Below are positions 9,124-18,890 of a DNA stretch of 40,001 nt, piece by piece; within the stretch, counting starts at the first letter, position 1; every line of letters starts with the position of its first letter. This DNA is from Seminavis robusta (taxonomy: Eukaryota; Bacillariophyta; Bacillariophyceae; Naviculales; Naviculaceae). The stretch lies in contig CAICTM010001006.1 of assembly GCA_903772945.1 (NCBI GenBank), forward strand, positions 1-40,001, written 5' to 3'. The notes beneath the pieces are model-generated. The model worked only from the letters and a program-made list of their open reading frames with translations. It was not told the origin of the DNA and searched no databases. The position numbers and the translations under genes were made by a program.

Positions 9124-11451
9124 GATTGGGAATATTATTATGTATGTATTAGAGAACCCAGAAAAGAAAGGATAACAATCAAGCTACTGGAGCCAGGAGA
9201 GGGTGGATGCAGAGGTATATACCCTTCTTTCTCAGTGCTTGTTTGACAACAGTTTTAATAACTTTCACTCTGCACTGAGCTCTGCACTTTTGATCAAGCA
9301 ACTGAGAAGGATGATGATAGGAACAAAAGCTACGGTACAAAGCCCACCACGGTACACGGTAAACAAACTACTCAGTAAGTATGACTGCTGGCCATGCCTC
9401 TATGGCCCTAATCGCGAATGGAGAAGGTGGGTGTTCTTTCGATCTTGGTCTTTCTTGACCAATGGCCAGAATGAACTACGTGTAGCTTGTAGAGCTGGTG
9501 TAGCTAGCTAGTAGCTAGCGGCAACCAGTAGCTACGTTAATACGGTAGTGTAGACAGTAGCTACAGTGTAGACTACCTGGTACTGTACTGGTAAAGGCGT
9601 AGTATTATTCTCATTCAGCTCTAACCCAGTGCAAGACTAAACCAGAAGTGTTCGAACAAGGCATTTTCTGAAGGCATTAGCATCCTTCAGAAAGGGTTAG
9701 GAAAGCTGCATTTTCAGCTGTATCAGGTTTTAATAGAATGGAAAAAAGGAATTACAGACATCGCTCATCGATGAGACTGCTTGTCGCGTTCTAAAGTCTT
9801 TTTTGGCGGTACTGTAGACCGCTACTGGGAGTACAGCGTAGGAGCTCTGAGTAGGCCTGTGAGATGGACGGCTGCGGGCACCGCCTCGGAATTAACAAAA
9901 GTATTGAAGCTGAAGTGCCCAATGTCTTCGATAGCTCTTCCATTGACATCCATGTCTGGTTCGTTCCTTCATGACATAGCGCCACTCTAAGAGCTCGTTC
10001 ATTCAGTCATATATCGCTCGTGGACTCCTTACTCAAATGCTGATACTGCTAAGACTGAAGGTTTCTTCTTTTTTGCGAAAAGAATTATCAGCAGGCATTG
10101 GCGAGAGGAGGAGAAACAGCCTTCAACCATTCACAGATGCGGTATGACATAATATTATGACATACAACGAAGAATGCATGGTGATCTGGCAAACTCTTAC
10201 CGGAACTGTAGGTACTGAGCGGGATTGGAAAGCTTCTAAATCTACACTTACACAAATACCGGTACCGCAACGTTGTCCTTCCTTATTTTTTATATTGCTT
10301 CCTCGTCTGACATGAAGTACATGTACCCGACATTGTATGATGTATGATATGAGAGCTGACATGAGAAAGTGTGAATGATACTGAATGATCCAGCGATGAT
10401 CCACCCAAGGGCACTGCTCTGAGCTTATTGATGGCACATTCATTCATTATTGCTTCCTCTTCCGCCTTCAAACTCTAACATGAAAGTGTGAATGTGTGAA
10501 TGTTGCTGGATGATCCATCCCAAGACACTGCCCAGATAGTGTTCATGAATGCATTGTCATGCTCCATTTAGCATGGGCTTGATTTTGGGGTGTTACGTGT
10601 TACCAGATTGAATTGTTCATGGGCCAATTGCACACATTTGGAGCGAACCATGCAAACAAGATTGCTGGTGAAGTTTCACAAGTATGAACAATATTTAGCC
10701 AAGAATTATTGATGGGTCGAGTCGAGCCAGTCTGATAGGATACCAATGAGACCATACAATGCCATAGTCAAGCCAGGCAGAGCCTTTCCCTTTGTTTTGA
10801 CTAATAAAAGGCACAAACTTCGTAAACCTGTTTCCCCGATTTGAAACAAACCGTGCGAACTGAGCTTGTCCTTCCCAATTCTTGTTGCTCAATTCTGTAG
10901 TGTTGCGGGGGCACTGTGCCTCCTTATTGGCTTATGGCTCATACGGTACTGATCGCTTACCTTGGGATTGCCAATGCAATCACACAAAAATTTAATGTAC
11001 GTGCAGCCAGCTAGTCTTGTCAACGAGCCAGATAGACCCACGACACCCTGGTGACATGCTTATTATTTCACCTGGCAGCTCTCAACACTGCCGGTGGATT
11101 GAATGACAATACATGTACTCTCTACAATTACAGTATTATGAACCACCACCACCACGTGACAAGGGCAATGGAAACGAAGCATGGCCGGTTTGACCAATGA
11201 AGCTCTGCTGTCACTGTGTATCTTTCTTTTTAGCTTCCCAAGCGTAAAGTAAACTTTTTCAATAAAACAGCCCATCTAAGAAAGCAAAGAGCGAACCAGT
11301 GGTAAATGCACGGACAGATCTTGCTGCGTTCAGAACTGAGACAATCGAATCAACTCCGTTGTAGGTTGGCTGCAGACAGTTCTGTCCGAGTGATCCCGTT
11401 ACACCCATACCGCTCTTGCTGGATTCGATTCGATCCGACAAAAAAAGGATG
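9124..11451. other. 2.3-kb gene-poor intergenic region
   Basis: No convincing gene is seen. The left part should contain the promoter and 5' leader of the cyclase gene. Positions 9495-9600 are rich in GTAGCTAG-type words. Positions 9675-9697 carry a CTGAAGG/CCTTCAG inverted pair. Positions about 10290-10560 hold a diverged duplication listed separately. Open frames here are short, lack domains and overlap on both strands. The right end should include the 3' untranslated region of the PLAC8-like gene. Confidence 0.5.
10290..10560. repeat. Diverged tandem duplication
   Basis: The block near 10291-10425 (ATTGCTTCCTC, ACATGA, AAGTGTGAATG, GATCCA, CCAAG, CACTGC) is echoed in the same order near 10450-10540. 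The two copies are about 150 bp apart and differ by substitutions and small gaps. No coding role was found. Confidence 0.45.
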
Positions 11452-12179
11452 CTATGGCTCGTCAAACTCTACAAGTTTGGGAGCATCCTCTGGAAGACCG
11501 GTGATTGTATCGAATTTGTAGTGGTAGCGATGTTCGTAATGGGTATGTCGTGCCATTTGAATGGTGGCGCAGCACTGGCAACAGAACGTAATTGCGCAAT
11601 CTTCGGCCGCTCCGTGACACCAATGACAGTACTGCGAGTTGATTTGGAAATGTCGTCTCATTTCGTAACGAGTTCTTGTATAAATGGTAACGGAATAGAC
11701 AATCATACAAGGCACTGTCACCAACCCAAACAGCATGACAGAGCTGGCCCAAAAGCAGAGCATGATCAACACAATGGTGGCAAACGTTCCAGCCGCCTTG
11801 GCCGGATCCGGGTTGCCACACCAATCGAGGCCCAGTCGAGTCATGACCTGGGACAATTCAATGGTGCTACAGCAGGTGGCCATGATACACATCGGTGTGC
11901 ATAAAATGACTTGGTAGCAATCGCAGAGTCCGTTCCTCCATCGTCCTTGTGGACCCAAATCATTGTTGCGGTAGCTTTCGCTGTTATCTAACGCACGGTC
12001 CATTCCAACGGCCTCCATCGCGCTGAAGCTGTCTAAGGTGTGAAGACAACCAGAGCAAACAAATCAGCGTTTCGGAGAGGGTTAAGCAGAAAGAGCGCAA
12101 GGAATGACCTACCCTTGTCGCTTTTAACAGGCATCTCGACTTCTTCATCCTTCTTATCGCTATCGAGAGTGACAGTCAT
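11452..12179 (-). CDS. PLAC8-like cysteine-rich membrane protein, two exons
   Basis: The exons are 12179-12113 and 12032-11452 with an 80-nt GT-AG intron, giving 215 residues. The short first exon encodes an acidic/basic N-terminus (start MTVTLD). The second has a Cys-rich segment (CDCYQV, CTPMC, TCCS), a long hydrophobic stretch of about 40 residues that could form one or two membrane helices, and a second Cys cluster ending AEDCAITFCCQCCA and QMARH. That two-cluster pattern with a terminal CC-x-C-x-x-x-Q-M-x-R-H element is typical of PLAC8 proteins, which occur in plants, animals and protists in metal handling, cell-size control and membrane roles. The specific function cannot be read here. 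Confidence 0.75.
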
Positions 12180-12896
12180 CTCGGTGGTTGCTTCTAGCTA
12201 GATAGTAACTAACTTCTATGATACTTGCTACTCTTGGCGTTGTTGGATGCAGGAGTTGTTCTGCTTGTCGGCTTTGTCTGGTTGGTGCTCGCCTTCACAT
12301 TTCCGATGAGTAACTGTTGACCTTCTGTTGCTGTTCTGGAAGCAGGCTTTGGAGTACAGTATAGGTAGATGCGGTAAAACATATTTTAGCATCACATACA
12401 GTAATATATCATCATATAACCATAACTCCATGTTTACCTAAGCTACCCATTTTTAAAAGCTGTCGAAAAAGACTTCGAATGTGAATCGAATCGAATCGAT
12501 TTCTTCGAATTGACGATCAAAGCAACTTCAGCGTGATGGCTAAATACCGTACGGTACCAGTAACGGTACCGAGTACAGTATTCAAAACTAGCTACGGTAG
12601 GCCATTGAGTGGAGGCTGACTGTCACTCGATAGAAGTTGTTTGGCCTCCCTCTAAAATAGAATTGGTTTGGTCATGGTCGCCGAGATGCTTGATCACATC
12701 AGGGTTGCCCAGAACGTACATGCTCTTCCGTGAATGCTTACCACACACTAGCTAGCTCAGGACACAATGGCTGGTGCTCGTTATTACAATATCATACATA
12801 GCTGGTTCATTCCATGATAGTATCGAGCCACAGGGTCCGAACCGGTACATGTAACAGCAGTTTGTGAATTGCTTATTGGGTAGTGGTGTGGTGTAG
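12180..12896. other. Intergenic region, no gene recognised
   Basis: This holds the presumed promoter of the PLAC8-like gene (right of 12179) and the 3' region of the LYR gene (left of 12897). Palindromic words cluster near 12480-12600: CGAATCGAATCGAATCGAT and GGTACC/TACCGT variants. No structured RNA was recognised. Confidence 0.4.
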
Positions 12897-13748
12897 CTAG
12901 TTGTCGTGCTTGGATACAATGTGAGGAAATTTTTCCTTGAACCAAGCTGGCTCCTCTTCTTCCTCGTCGTCATCGTCCTCCTCGTCTTCATCATCAGAGT
13001 CCGTTTCAACTACCCGATTTTGTGCTTCCCAGTTAATAGGCATCCCCTGCTGGTAACGCTGTAGCAGGTCACTTTTTCGGATATAGTCATATGCTTTTGC
13101 TTTGAAATCCTCTGCTCGTTCTTTAGGGAAGCTGTTGCTGTAAGGATCTGAAAATTGCATGTCTTGCAAGAGCCACTGCCTGTCTTGATTTCCCTTTTCT
13201 AGTAAGAACAGAAACCGGTCCACATCGCGACCATCCAATCGATTCAATAGTTTGGAACGTCTTCCTCCGTACATGCTTTCATCGAGTGCAAACAAGCAAT
13301 CGGATTCCTGATGAAATTGTTCCCATGTGAATTGATGATAATAGTCGCCCCGACTGCGGAGTTCATCGTCTCGATCCACGGGAGGAGTCATGCTAAAGAC
13401 ACCACTCTTAATTTCCATTTCTCGTTTTTGGTCATCCATTTCATCCCTTTTGATGTCTTCTTCGAGACGTTGAAATTCCAGTTCGTCATGGTCGTTGCCG
13501 GGTCGAATGACACGGACCGATCGCAGACACGTTCGGTAGAGCGCTTTGGTCAGAAATGCGGCATCTTGTCGTAACGATTGGCGGAGGTCGGCTTGATTCT
13601 GCTCAAAATCGTGCAAATCCTGTTCTGTCAAACTCTTGGATACGGCAGCAGCGAAGCAACGCTTCGCCTTGGGAGCATGGATAGGAAGCCTACTCTGTGG
13701 TAGAGAACGAGGCGAGAACCGAGCTACATGGATAACCAAAGCTGACAT
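12897..13748 (-). CDS. LYR-motif (Complex1_LYR-like) protein with acidic tail, probably mitochondrial
   Basis: This is a single exon of 283 residues. Residues 1-35 are rich in Arg, Ser and Ala and low in acids, which fits a mitochondrial presequence. An LYR tripeptide occurs at 70-72 (KALYRTCLR), preceded by a helix and followed by Arg residues and a charged helix, as in LYR proteins that bind the acyl-carrier protein and help assemble respiratory complexes or iron-sulfur clusters. At 283 residues it is longer than typical LYR proteins (about 80-130). The extension is a charged region followed by a run of Asp/Glu near 248-266. The assignment rests on the motif and its surroundings, so the C-terminal function is unknown. 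Confidence 0.65.
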   Translation of the reverse strand: MSALVIHVARFSPRSLPQSRLPIHAPKAKRCFAAAVSKSLTEQDLHDFEQNQADLRQSLRQDAAFLTKALYRTCLRSVRVIRPGNDHDELEFQRLEEDIKRDEMDDQKREMEIKSGVFSMTPPVDRDDELRSRGDYYHQFTWEQFHQESDCLFALDESMYGGRRSKLLNRLDGRDVDRFLFLLEKGNQDRQWLLQDMQFSDPYSNSFPKERAEDFKAKAYDYIRKSDLLQRYQQGMPINWEAQNRVVETDSDDEDEEDDDDEEEEEPAWFKEKFPHIVSKHDN

Positions 13749-14107
13749 GATCCAAACTTAAGTTGCTGTTGATTCCTCTTCTAAAGTACCAGTATGTGCG
13801 ATGGGTGCGATCTTTTGATGCTGTGAAGCTGCGATTTTGGATCTTTCGATCTTTGGGTTTGGACAGGCCTGCTGGCTTTTTCCGTCGAATGATGTGTTGC
13901 GTCTACCGGTACTGATGTCGCGCGAAGGAAAGGAAGATGAACGACGACACCAAGCAAGCCTTTTGAGATCCCTGAGAGCCTCAAGCCTCGTTACATGCGA
14001 TGATTCGGATGGAACGATGAGTTCGTTGGCAAAGCCTTGGAGTCTGTCTCCAATTCATGAACTTCAAAGAGCGATTGGAAGACTGGGATGCGACGGAGCT
14101 GTCGGCG

Positions 14108-14764
14108 TCATTGGCAGTGGACTTGATGTGGCACCCACACTTGCTTGATGGGAAGCCTTGCATAAAGGCTTCCACCGACTAGTGTGGACTTGTCATTGAA
14201 CACGATCCCGATGGCGGTCTCGACGAGGCGACTATTGGCAAACGAGTCAAGACGACCAAGATTTCGTTGAAAAATCTCGTCGTTTGGTGCTTTGGTGGAG
14301 ACGACGATGATGATCCTGGAGAAGTGAAGAAGGAAGGAATCGAGCCACGAATCGAAGTCCAAGACAACACAGTTGCGATGAAGCCACGAATTGACGATCA
14401 CTGGAGGGTGCGTCAAATTTGAACCAAAACCCACTGGAGATGTATCACGCTCGTCTCGAGCGGCTTGCCTTGCTGTCATGTCATTTTTTGCAGAGGAATC
14501 AAGGAATAAACTCGGAACCATGTCTGATACTAGACCTAGCAAGTCAAAGAAAACGCCAGCCTTGAGCTTCACACTACAGCGCAGTCGTAGGTACATGGAC
14601 GGTTCATGTTGTCTGGAACCGCGACGATACGAAACGTATTGATGGGTGGCATTCGAAGAGTTCCGTTGCTGTCTAGCTCGATTTGCCATTGCACGACGTA
14701 CGCGACTCCTCAGAAGCTTCTTCGGCTGCGTAACCTGCCATCTTGTTTGATTGTTCCAGGACAT
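14108..14764 (-). other. Hypothetical 218-codon frame, strand uncertain
   Basis: A 218-residue minus-strand frame is open but has no domain I recognise. On the plus strand, the same DNA from about 14183 to 14421 reads as a hydrophilic sequence beginning EHDPDGGLDEATIGK and containing GGDDDDDPGEVKK. It follows an in-frame stop and a possible AG acceptor at about 14181. The plus reading has the composition of a natural protein, so the minus frame may be its shadow. No complete plus-strand gene could be built, so this may be a gene fragment or pseudogene. Confidence 0.25.
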
Positions 14765-15383
14765 GACAAACTCCTCCTCTGCCTGGCTCCGAGTTCAGGG
14801 CTTGTGTGATGTTTTGGCCGTTTCATTGCGCTGGATCATGTGACTGGGAAGTCAAATCTTGCCAGGACTCAAAGATCGCGCCGCTAAGTCCTTTCTTTCC
14901 TCACTCTTCGAACAAGGACAGCTACAGCTGGTTTCTTGTGTAGAAAAATCTCCCGGCAAACTGGGAATCCAGGTCAGTCGTGCAAACCTGAGGCAAAGCC
15001 GAAGGTGCACGGGTGACCGTGGATTCAAGCCCGAGGCAGAGGCTCAACCAAGGCAGAGCAGAGGCTACAGGCGAGAGGCGAAAGGAAGGCCAACGGCCTG
15101 GAAAAGCCGAAGACGATGCCGAGGTTGAAGCCGATGCCAAGGGCGCCAGTGAGGTGGGAGATCTTTGTGTGTAATCTACCTGACAACATGCCGAGGAAGA
15201 AAACATGGTACTTGTAACAGGAGCGCCATGGTCGGTTGTCGAGTTGTGTTGTTGTTTTGTTGTTGTTGTGTTGTTGTTGTTTGTTCTCGCTGGACTGTGT
15301 AGTACAGTTTACCACGGAGTCAGTCATGTTTGGATTAAGTTTCAACGGCTAGTAAGTTGTCCTGAGATTACTTAAGAGGCAGA

Positions 15384-15484
15384 AACGGCTGAAAATCCAA
15401 CAGTGGATTCTCCGTGATACTACTACTGGGATCTTACCCGCCAATTCCCACTCAAGAAAACGGCTGAAAATCCAACAGTGGATT
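15384..15484. repeat. Direct repeat pair of about 27 bp
   Basis: The words ACGGCTGAAAATCC and AACAGTGGATT appear together twice, near 15385 and 15459, about 74 bp apart. The second copy diverges just after GGATT. The repeats lie upstream of the M50 protease gene and have no recognised function. Confidence 0.6.
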
Positions 15485-15820
15485 TTACCCAGTAACTACT
15501 AGAAGAGTAAAACTTCCAATCAACTGTCTCCTTATACAAACCTGGGAAATGGCACTCAAAATCCATTTGGAAGCTTAAATCTTCAGAGTGAGTTCTCATC
15601 AGAATCCAATAAAGTGTCTTCTAGCAAATAACACGGGGATTCTGGCCGTTTCAACCCGCCAAAAAGCCTCACTCGTAGAAAATGTACTAGACTCTACGAG
15701 GGCGTTGGCGGGTGGATTACCTTCAAATTTCTTGAGCGGTTGGACTTTTCATTCATTTGCTTCTTCGAGGCAGAGACAGATCACATCAAGCATTCAAGCA
15801 TCAAAGATAGAGAGGCAACC

Positions 15821-16983
15821 ATGGCGCCACCACAACCAGTAGAAGTAGAAGCACAGCCACAGCGAGAGGGCGCTTGGTACAAGCAGGGGGCCATCCCTTT
15901 GGGGTCGTGCATTGGCGGTATTTCGATCTATCTTCATTGGTCCTTCTTTGCCCTTTTGGGCATCATGCTTATTTCAACATTGCTTTCCAATGCGTCCGAT
16001 GGTAACTATTGGCTCCTGATCATCTTGCTTTATGGACCCATCCTTTTGGTTACTATCATCCTTGTGAGTGTACAGCAACGATTTTTGGAGCGTGGATCCA
16101 GAATCTCCTTTCCTGTTTGGTCAGATCCACTTTTTTGGCAAATTTGGTTCTTGGTTCTCTCATTCCTGCTTTTGACCTTTCTCCGAACTTCACACACACA
16201 AAACACAGCATGAATTCGGACATGCCTTCATGACCAAAGCACTCGGTAAGTTTTTTTGGGAAACTTGCATAGACTCTGCGCCTTTTGGCGTTGTTGTCGT
16301 TCTGTCGCGTCTGATGCATTCAATCAATCTACTATTTTCATGCTGCTTCAGGCGGACAAGTGGGTGACATGGTCCTGTGGCCTTTGGGTGGTTTTGTCAT
16401 TTGTGGTCCCACAGAGACGGTAGCTGGGGACTTTTACGTGGCAATAGCGGGACCTTTGACCCATATTCCTCAATGCTTGGTTTGGTTTGGCATTTTTGCG
16501 GCTGTGGAAGGAGGCAACTTTGAGAATTTTGGACGTTTCTATGACAGCGACATGGACTTTGGGGCTGCTCTGACGTCCCAGGCCTTTTATCTGAACGTGG
16601 TCTTGTTCATCTTCAATCTCTTTGTCCCTGCCTACCCACTCGATGGAGGTCGTTGTTTGGCAGCCGGGCTGGTCCTGTGTGGCTTGTCTGTCCTGAACGC
16701 GGCAATGGCCACGGCAATTATTGGAATGGTGATTGCCATGGCATTCGCAGTTTGGGGAATTTTCGATTTCATCAACGGGTCGCCCACGGGAATTTTTACA
16801 GCTGCCATGGGTGCATGGATCTTTATGTCTTCCTACGGTCTATTCAAGTTGACGCGACCAGCTTCTGGAGTCTACGGCGAGGTGACCGACAATCTGAAAT
16901 CCCACCCAGTCTTTGGACAAGAGTGTTACCAAAATCGAGCACGTGGTGAAAACAACAATACTAGTGGCAGCAACAATGCGTGA
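15821..16983 (+). CDS. Site-2-protease-like (M50) intramembrane zinc metalloprotease, three exons
   Basis: The exons are 15821-16063, 16209-16245 and 16352-16983, giving 303 residues. The family cleaves membrane-spanning substrates within the bilayer. HEFGH (residues 82-86) is the HExxH zinc motif, encoded by a 37-nt middle exon. The second catalytic element, PAYPLDGGR with D191, matches the family's N/PxxxxDG motif. Hydrophobic segments lie near 24-46, 55-81, 105-140, 150-185 and 200-240. The short N-terminus without extra domains resembles compact prokaryote/plastid-type S2P proteins. The ATG at 15821 sits in CAACCATGG and begins a conventional N-terminus. An in-frame ATG at 15740 is possible. 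The cellular compartment is not evident. Confidence 0.85.
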
Positions 16984-17314
16984 GAGGGAAGAGCAGAAAA
17001 TGGAATACCATCAGACCTCCTGAAAAACTGAAAAGCCGAGACGCCTGTCAGGGCGAGTCGAGTGACTCGACAATCAATGCAGTACTACTAGGGTGATTCG
17101 GGCAAGTCGACGATCATCAGACACAGTCCCAAGGAAAAATCCAGACACAATAATTAATGCATCAACTTTCATGACGAGCTGTGTAGTGCCAAATGGCAGT
17201 TGCGTTTCAATTCAATCCAAGCCAAGGCACCATCACTGTTACAGCGCGAGCAAGCTGAGATTGCGACCTCCCAATGGTTCTGGTCCCAGGTTTTGGCAAT
17301 CATGCTACACAATT
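16984..17314. other. Convergent intergenic region
   Basis: This lies between the 3' ends of the M50 protease gene and the DUF2325-like gene and should hold both 3' untranslated regions. A GTCGAG/CTCGAC palindromic cluster occurs near 17055-17070. Nothing else was recognised. Confidence 0.4.
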
Positions 17315-18025
17315 TTAATTAAAAACAATGTAAGCCAAAGATTCCACTTCTTCAAACCGAGTTGTCCCTGTGTGTAGGCAAGCTTTCTTCACTTGCAAGC
17401 GAGAACTATGCGAGTTGAAGCGGATCCACACGTACACTACGTCGAATTGTTTGTTTTCAATTCGTTGGAGTAACTTTGTCGTATCCGAAGGCCCAACATC
17501 ACGAGGGCTGCCAAACTGGTCCAAAGAGCCAAATGGAGCCAGCTTCTTTGCGACCATTTCCCGGCGACGTGCAGGGTCACCGCCCAAGATGGCCACACGC
17601 TCGTGGGGCAAATGCTTGGCAACATATTTGATCGAATCATTTTCTGTCACGGTGATCTCTACCGTGTCATCGTAGAGGGATTCCTCGGCTTGATCTAACT
17701 CTGCTTCTCGTGCTGCCTCTTGTTCTTCCCAAGCATCCAGGATGATTTGCAACTTGGCCCGTTCCTTCGTAGCTCCACATCCAACACCTAATCTGATGTC
17801 TAATGCCTCTATCCGCTCAAGAGCCTCCCACACTTGATCTTCTTCAACTGTAGTTGGTTGGACATTGTCCCTGCTACCAAATAATAAGCAAAAATGATCA
17901 CGTCCCGCTTGTTGTTGCCGTACATGTTCGAGAGGCGTGGGTGAAAGGGCCAAGGCACCAGCCTCTTCAGCAAGGATCCATGCGAGGGAAAAGATCCAAC
18001 GAAGAAGTCTTCTATCAGCTTCCAT
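17315..18025 (-). CDS. Exported or organelle-targeted protein with a DUF2325-like C-terminal domain
   Basis: This is a single-exon frame of 236 residues. The N-terminus (LLRWIFSLAWILAEEAGALAL) reads as a signal peptide or membrane anchor. The middle is a charged helix rich in Glu and Ala. Residues about 135-232 begin with VAILGGD, go on to FDVVYVWIRFNSHSS, then a Lys-rich helix, which resembles the DUF2325 fold (GGx near the start, xSH after the central strand). DUF2325 has no assigned biochemical role and is mostly known from bacteria. A further upstream exon cannot be excluded. The start is 132 bp from the divergent phosphatase gene, so they probably share a promoter region. Confidence 0.6.
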   Translation of the reverse strand: MEADRRLLRWIFSLAWILAEEAGALALSPTPLEHVRQQQAGRDHFCLLFGSRDNVQPTTVEEDQVWEALERIEALDIRLGVGCGATKERAKLQIILDAWEEQEAAREAELDQAEESLYDDTVEITVTENDSIKYVAKHLPHERVAILGGDPARRREMVAKKLAPFGSLDQFGSPRDVGPSDTTKLLQRIENKQFDVVYVWIRFNSHSSRLQVKKACLHTGTTRFEEVESLAYIVFN

Positions 18026-18157
18026 ACCAACAACCTGTTGTGGTTTCGGGCATTCTCATCTCTGTCAACTCTCACCTCTCGCCTCCATTCTCTTCGGATC
18101 CATCTCTCCTCTTCGAAGACCTCATCCATCACCCAAAGCTGAAACTGACGTCATCTC
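18026..18157. promoter_or_regulatory. Short divergent promoter region
   Basis: Only 132 bp separate the start codons of the DUF2325-like gene (minus) and the phosphatase gene (plus). Promoter elements for both must lie here or inside the flanking 5' coding sequence. No specific site was recognised. The inference rests on gene layout only. Confidence 0.4.
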
Positions 18158-18763
18158 ATGAATGACAGCTTTGCTGGATTTCCCAAGCACGTCTGCAAAT
18201 CGGAGGTTTCAACATTCTCAGGCTTGCCTAAAGTTGGCCAATACGACAACCTCCTCACGGCTCCACCCTTCAAGTATCGAGCAATGGATGCCGCAACGCA
18301 AGTCACCAATCAAATCTACATCGGGCCATTGTCGGTGGCGAGAGATCGGAAAGAATTGAAAAGACTTGAAGTCTCCGCTGTGGTGTGCGCAGCCGCCGAA
18401 GGACGATGCTTCTTCCCTGATGAGTTCGACTACTGGGAGGCGCCACAACTGGCTGAGCATTCCTGTGACATCATAGATATTCTCGATCTGATGAAAGACC
18501 TGTGGGACTTCTGTGAGCCAAGATTGCAAAAGGGAGAGAAGCTGTTCTTTCACTGCGTTCATGGGCGCACCCGGTCTGCCACGATGCTAGTGTACATTCT
18601 TTCCAAAGGAAGCAAGAAAAGAGTCCTCGAGACGTACGAAATTATCCGTGCAAAGCGGGATGTCTTTATACCAGAACCATGGCTTCAGGCAATGCAAGCC
18701 AAGCTAAGTCAGCATGAATCGCTACCTATTCGTGACAGTACTGCAGTCCACCCGTCCTCTTGA
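18158..18763 (+). CDS. Dual-specificity protein phosphatase
   Basis: This encodes 201 residues in a single exon. HCVHGRTRS at 132-140 is the Cys-based phosphatase signature HCxxGxxRS, with nucleophile C133 and phosphate-binding R139. Upstream, the segment VTNQIYIGPLSVARDRKEL matches the start of DSP catalytic domains, where the protein is short and lacks extra domains. The DSP domain begins near residue 45, just after an in-frame ATG at 18284. The true start may therefore be 18284 (159 residues) rather than 18158. Substrates of such small DSPs include phosphoproteins and, in some members, phosphoinositides or RNA. None can be chosen here. Confidence 0.85.
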   Translation: MNDSFAGFPKHVCKSEVSTFSGLPKVGQYDNLLTAPPFKYRAMDAATQVTNQIYIGPLSVARDRKELKRLEVSAVVCAAAEGRCFFPDEFDYWEAPQLAEHSCDIIDILDLMKDLWDFCEPRLQKGEKLFFHCVHGRTRSATMLVYILSKGSKKRVLETYEIIRAKRDVFIPEPWLQAMQAKLSQHESLPIRDSTAVHPSS

Positions 18764-18890
18764 CTTGCCGCGGGCTCTGCCGGTGTCACTGGCTCCAATA
18801 CTGTAAATATGTGCTTTAGGTTCACATTTAATGTAGTTAAAGGAATGTATGATGGAAAGACGTGAGATGGTCTTGGCTCTGCTTCGATGA

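Larger units (their letters stand above)
13749..15820. other. 2-kb region with overlapping weak frames, no confident gene
   Basis: The left edge is the probable promoter of the LYR gene. Positions 14100-14765 carry open frames on both strands (listed separately). Positions 14990-15130 are rich in GAGGC/GCCGA words. Positions 15244-15285 are a TTG/TTGT microsatellite. A near-exact direct repeat, AACGGCTGAAAATCC plus AACAGTGGATT, occurs near 15384-15410 and 15458-15484. The right edge is the presumed promoter and leader of the site-2-protease-like gene. Confidence 0.4.

Noticed and set aside
15244..15285. TTG/TTGT microsatellite as a coding poly-Gln/Asn tract
   Set aside because: The surrounding frames are short and unsupported, and the tract lies between genes.
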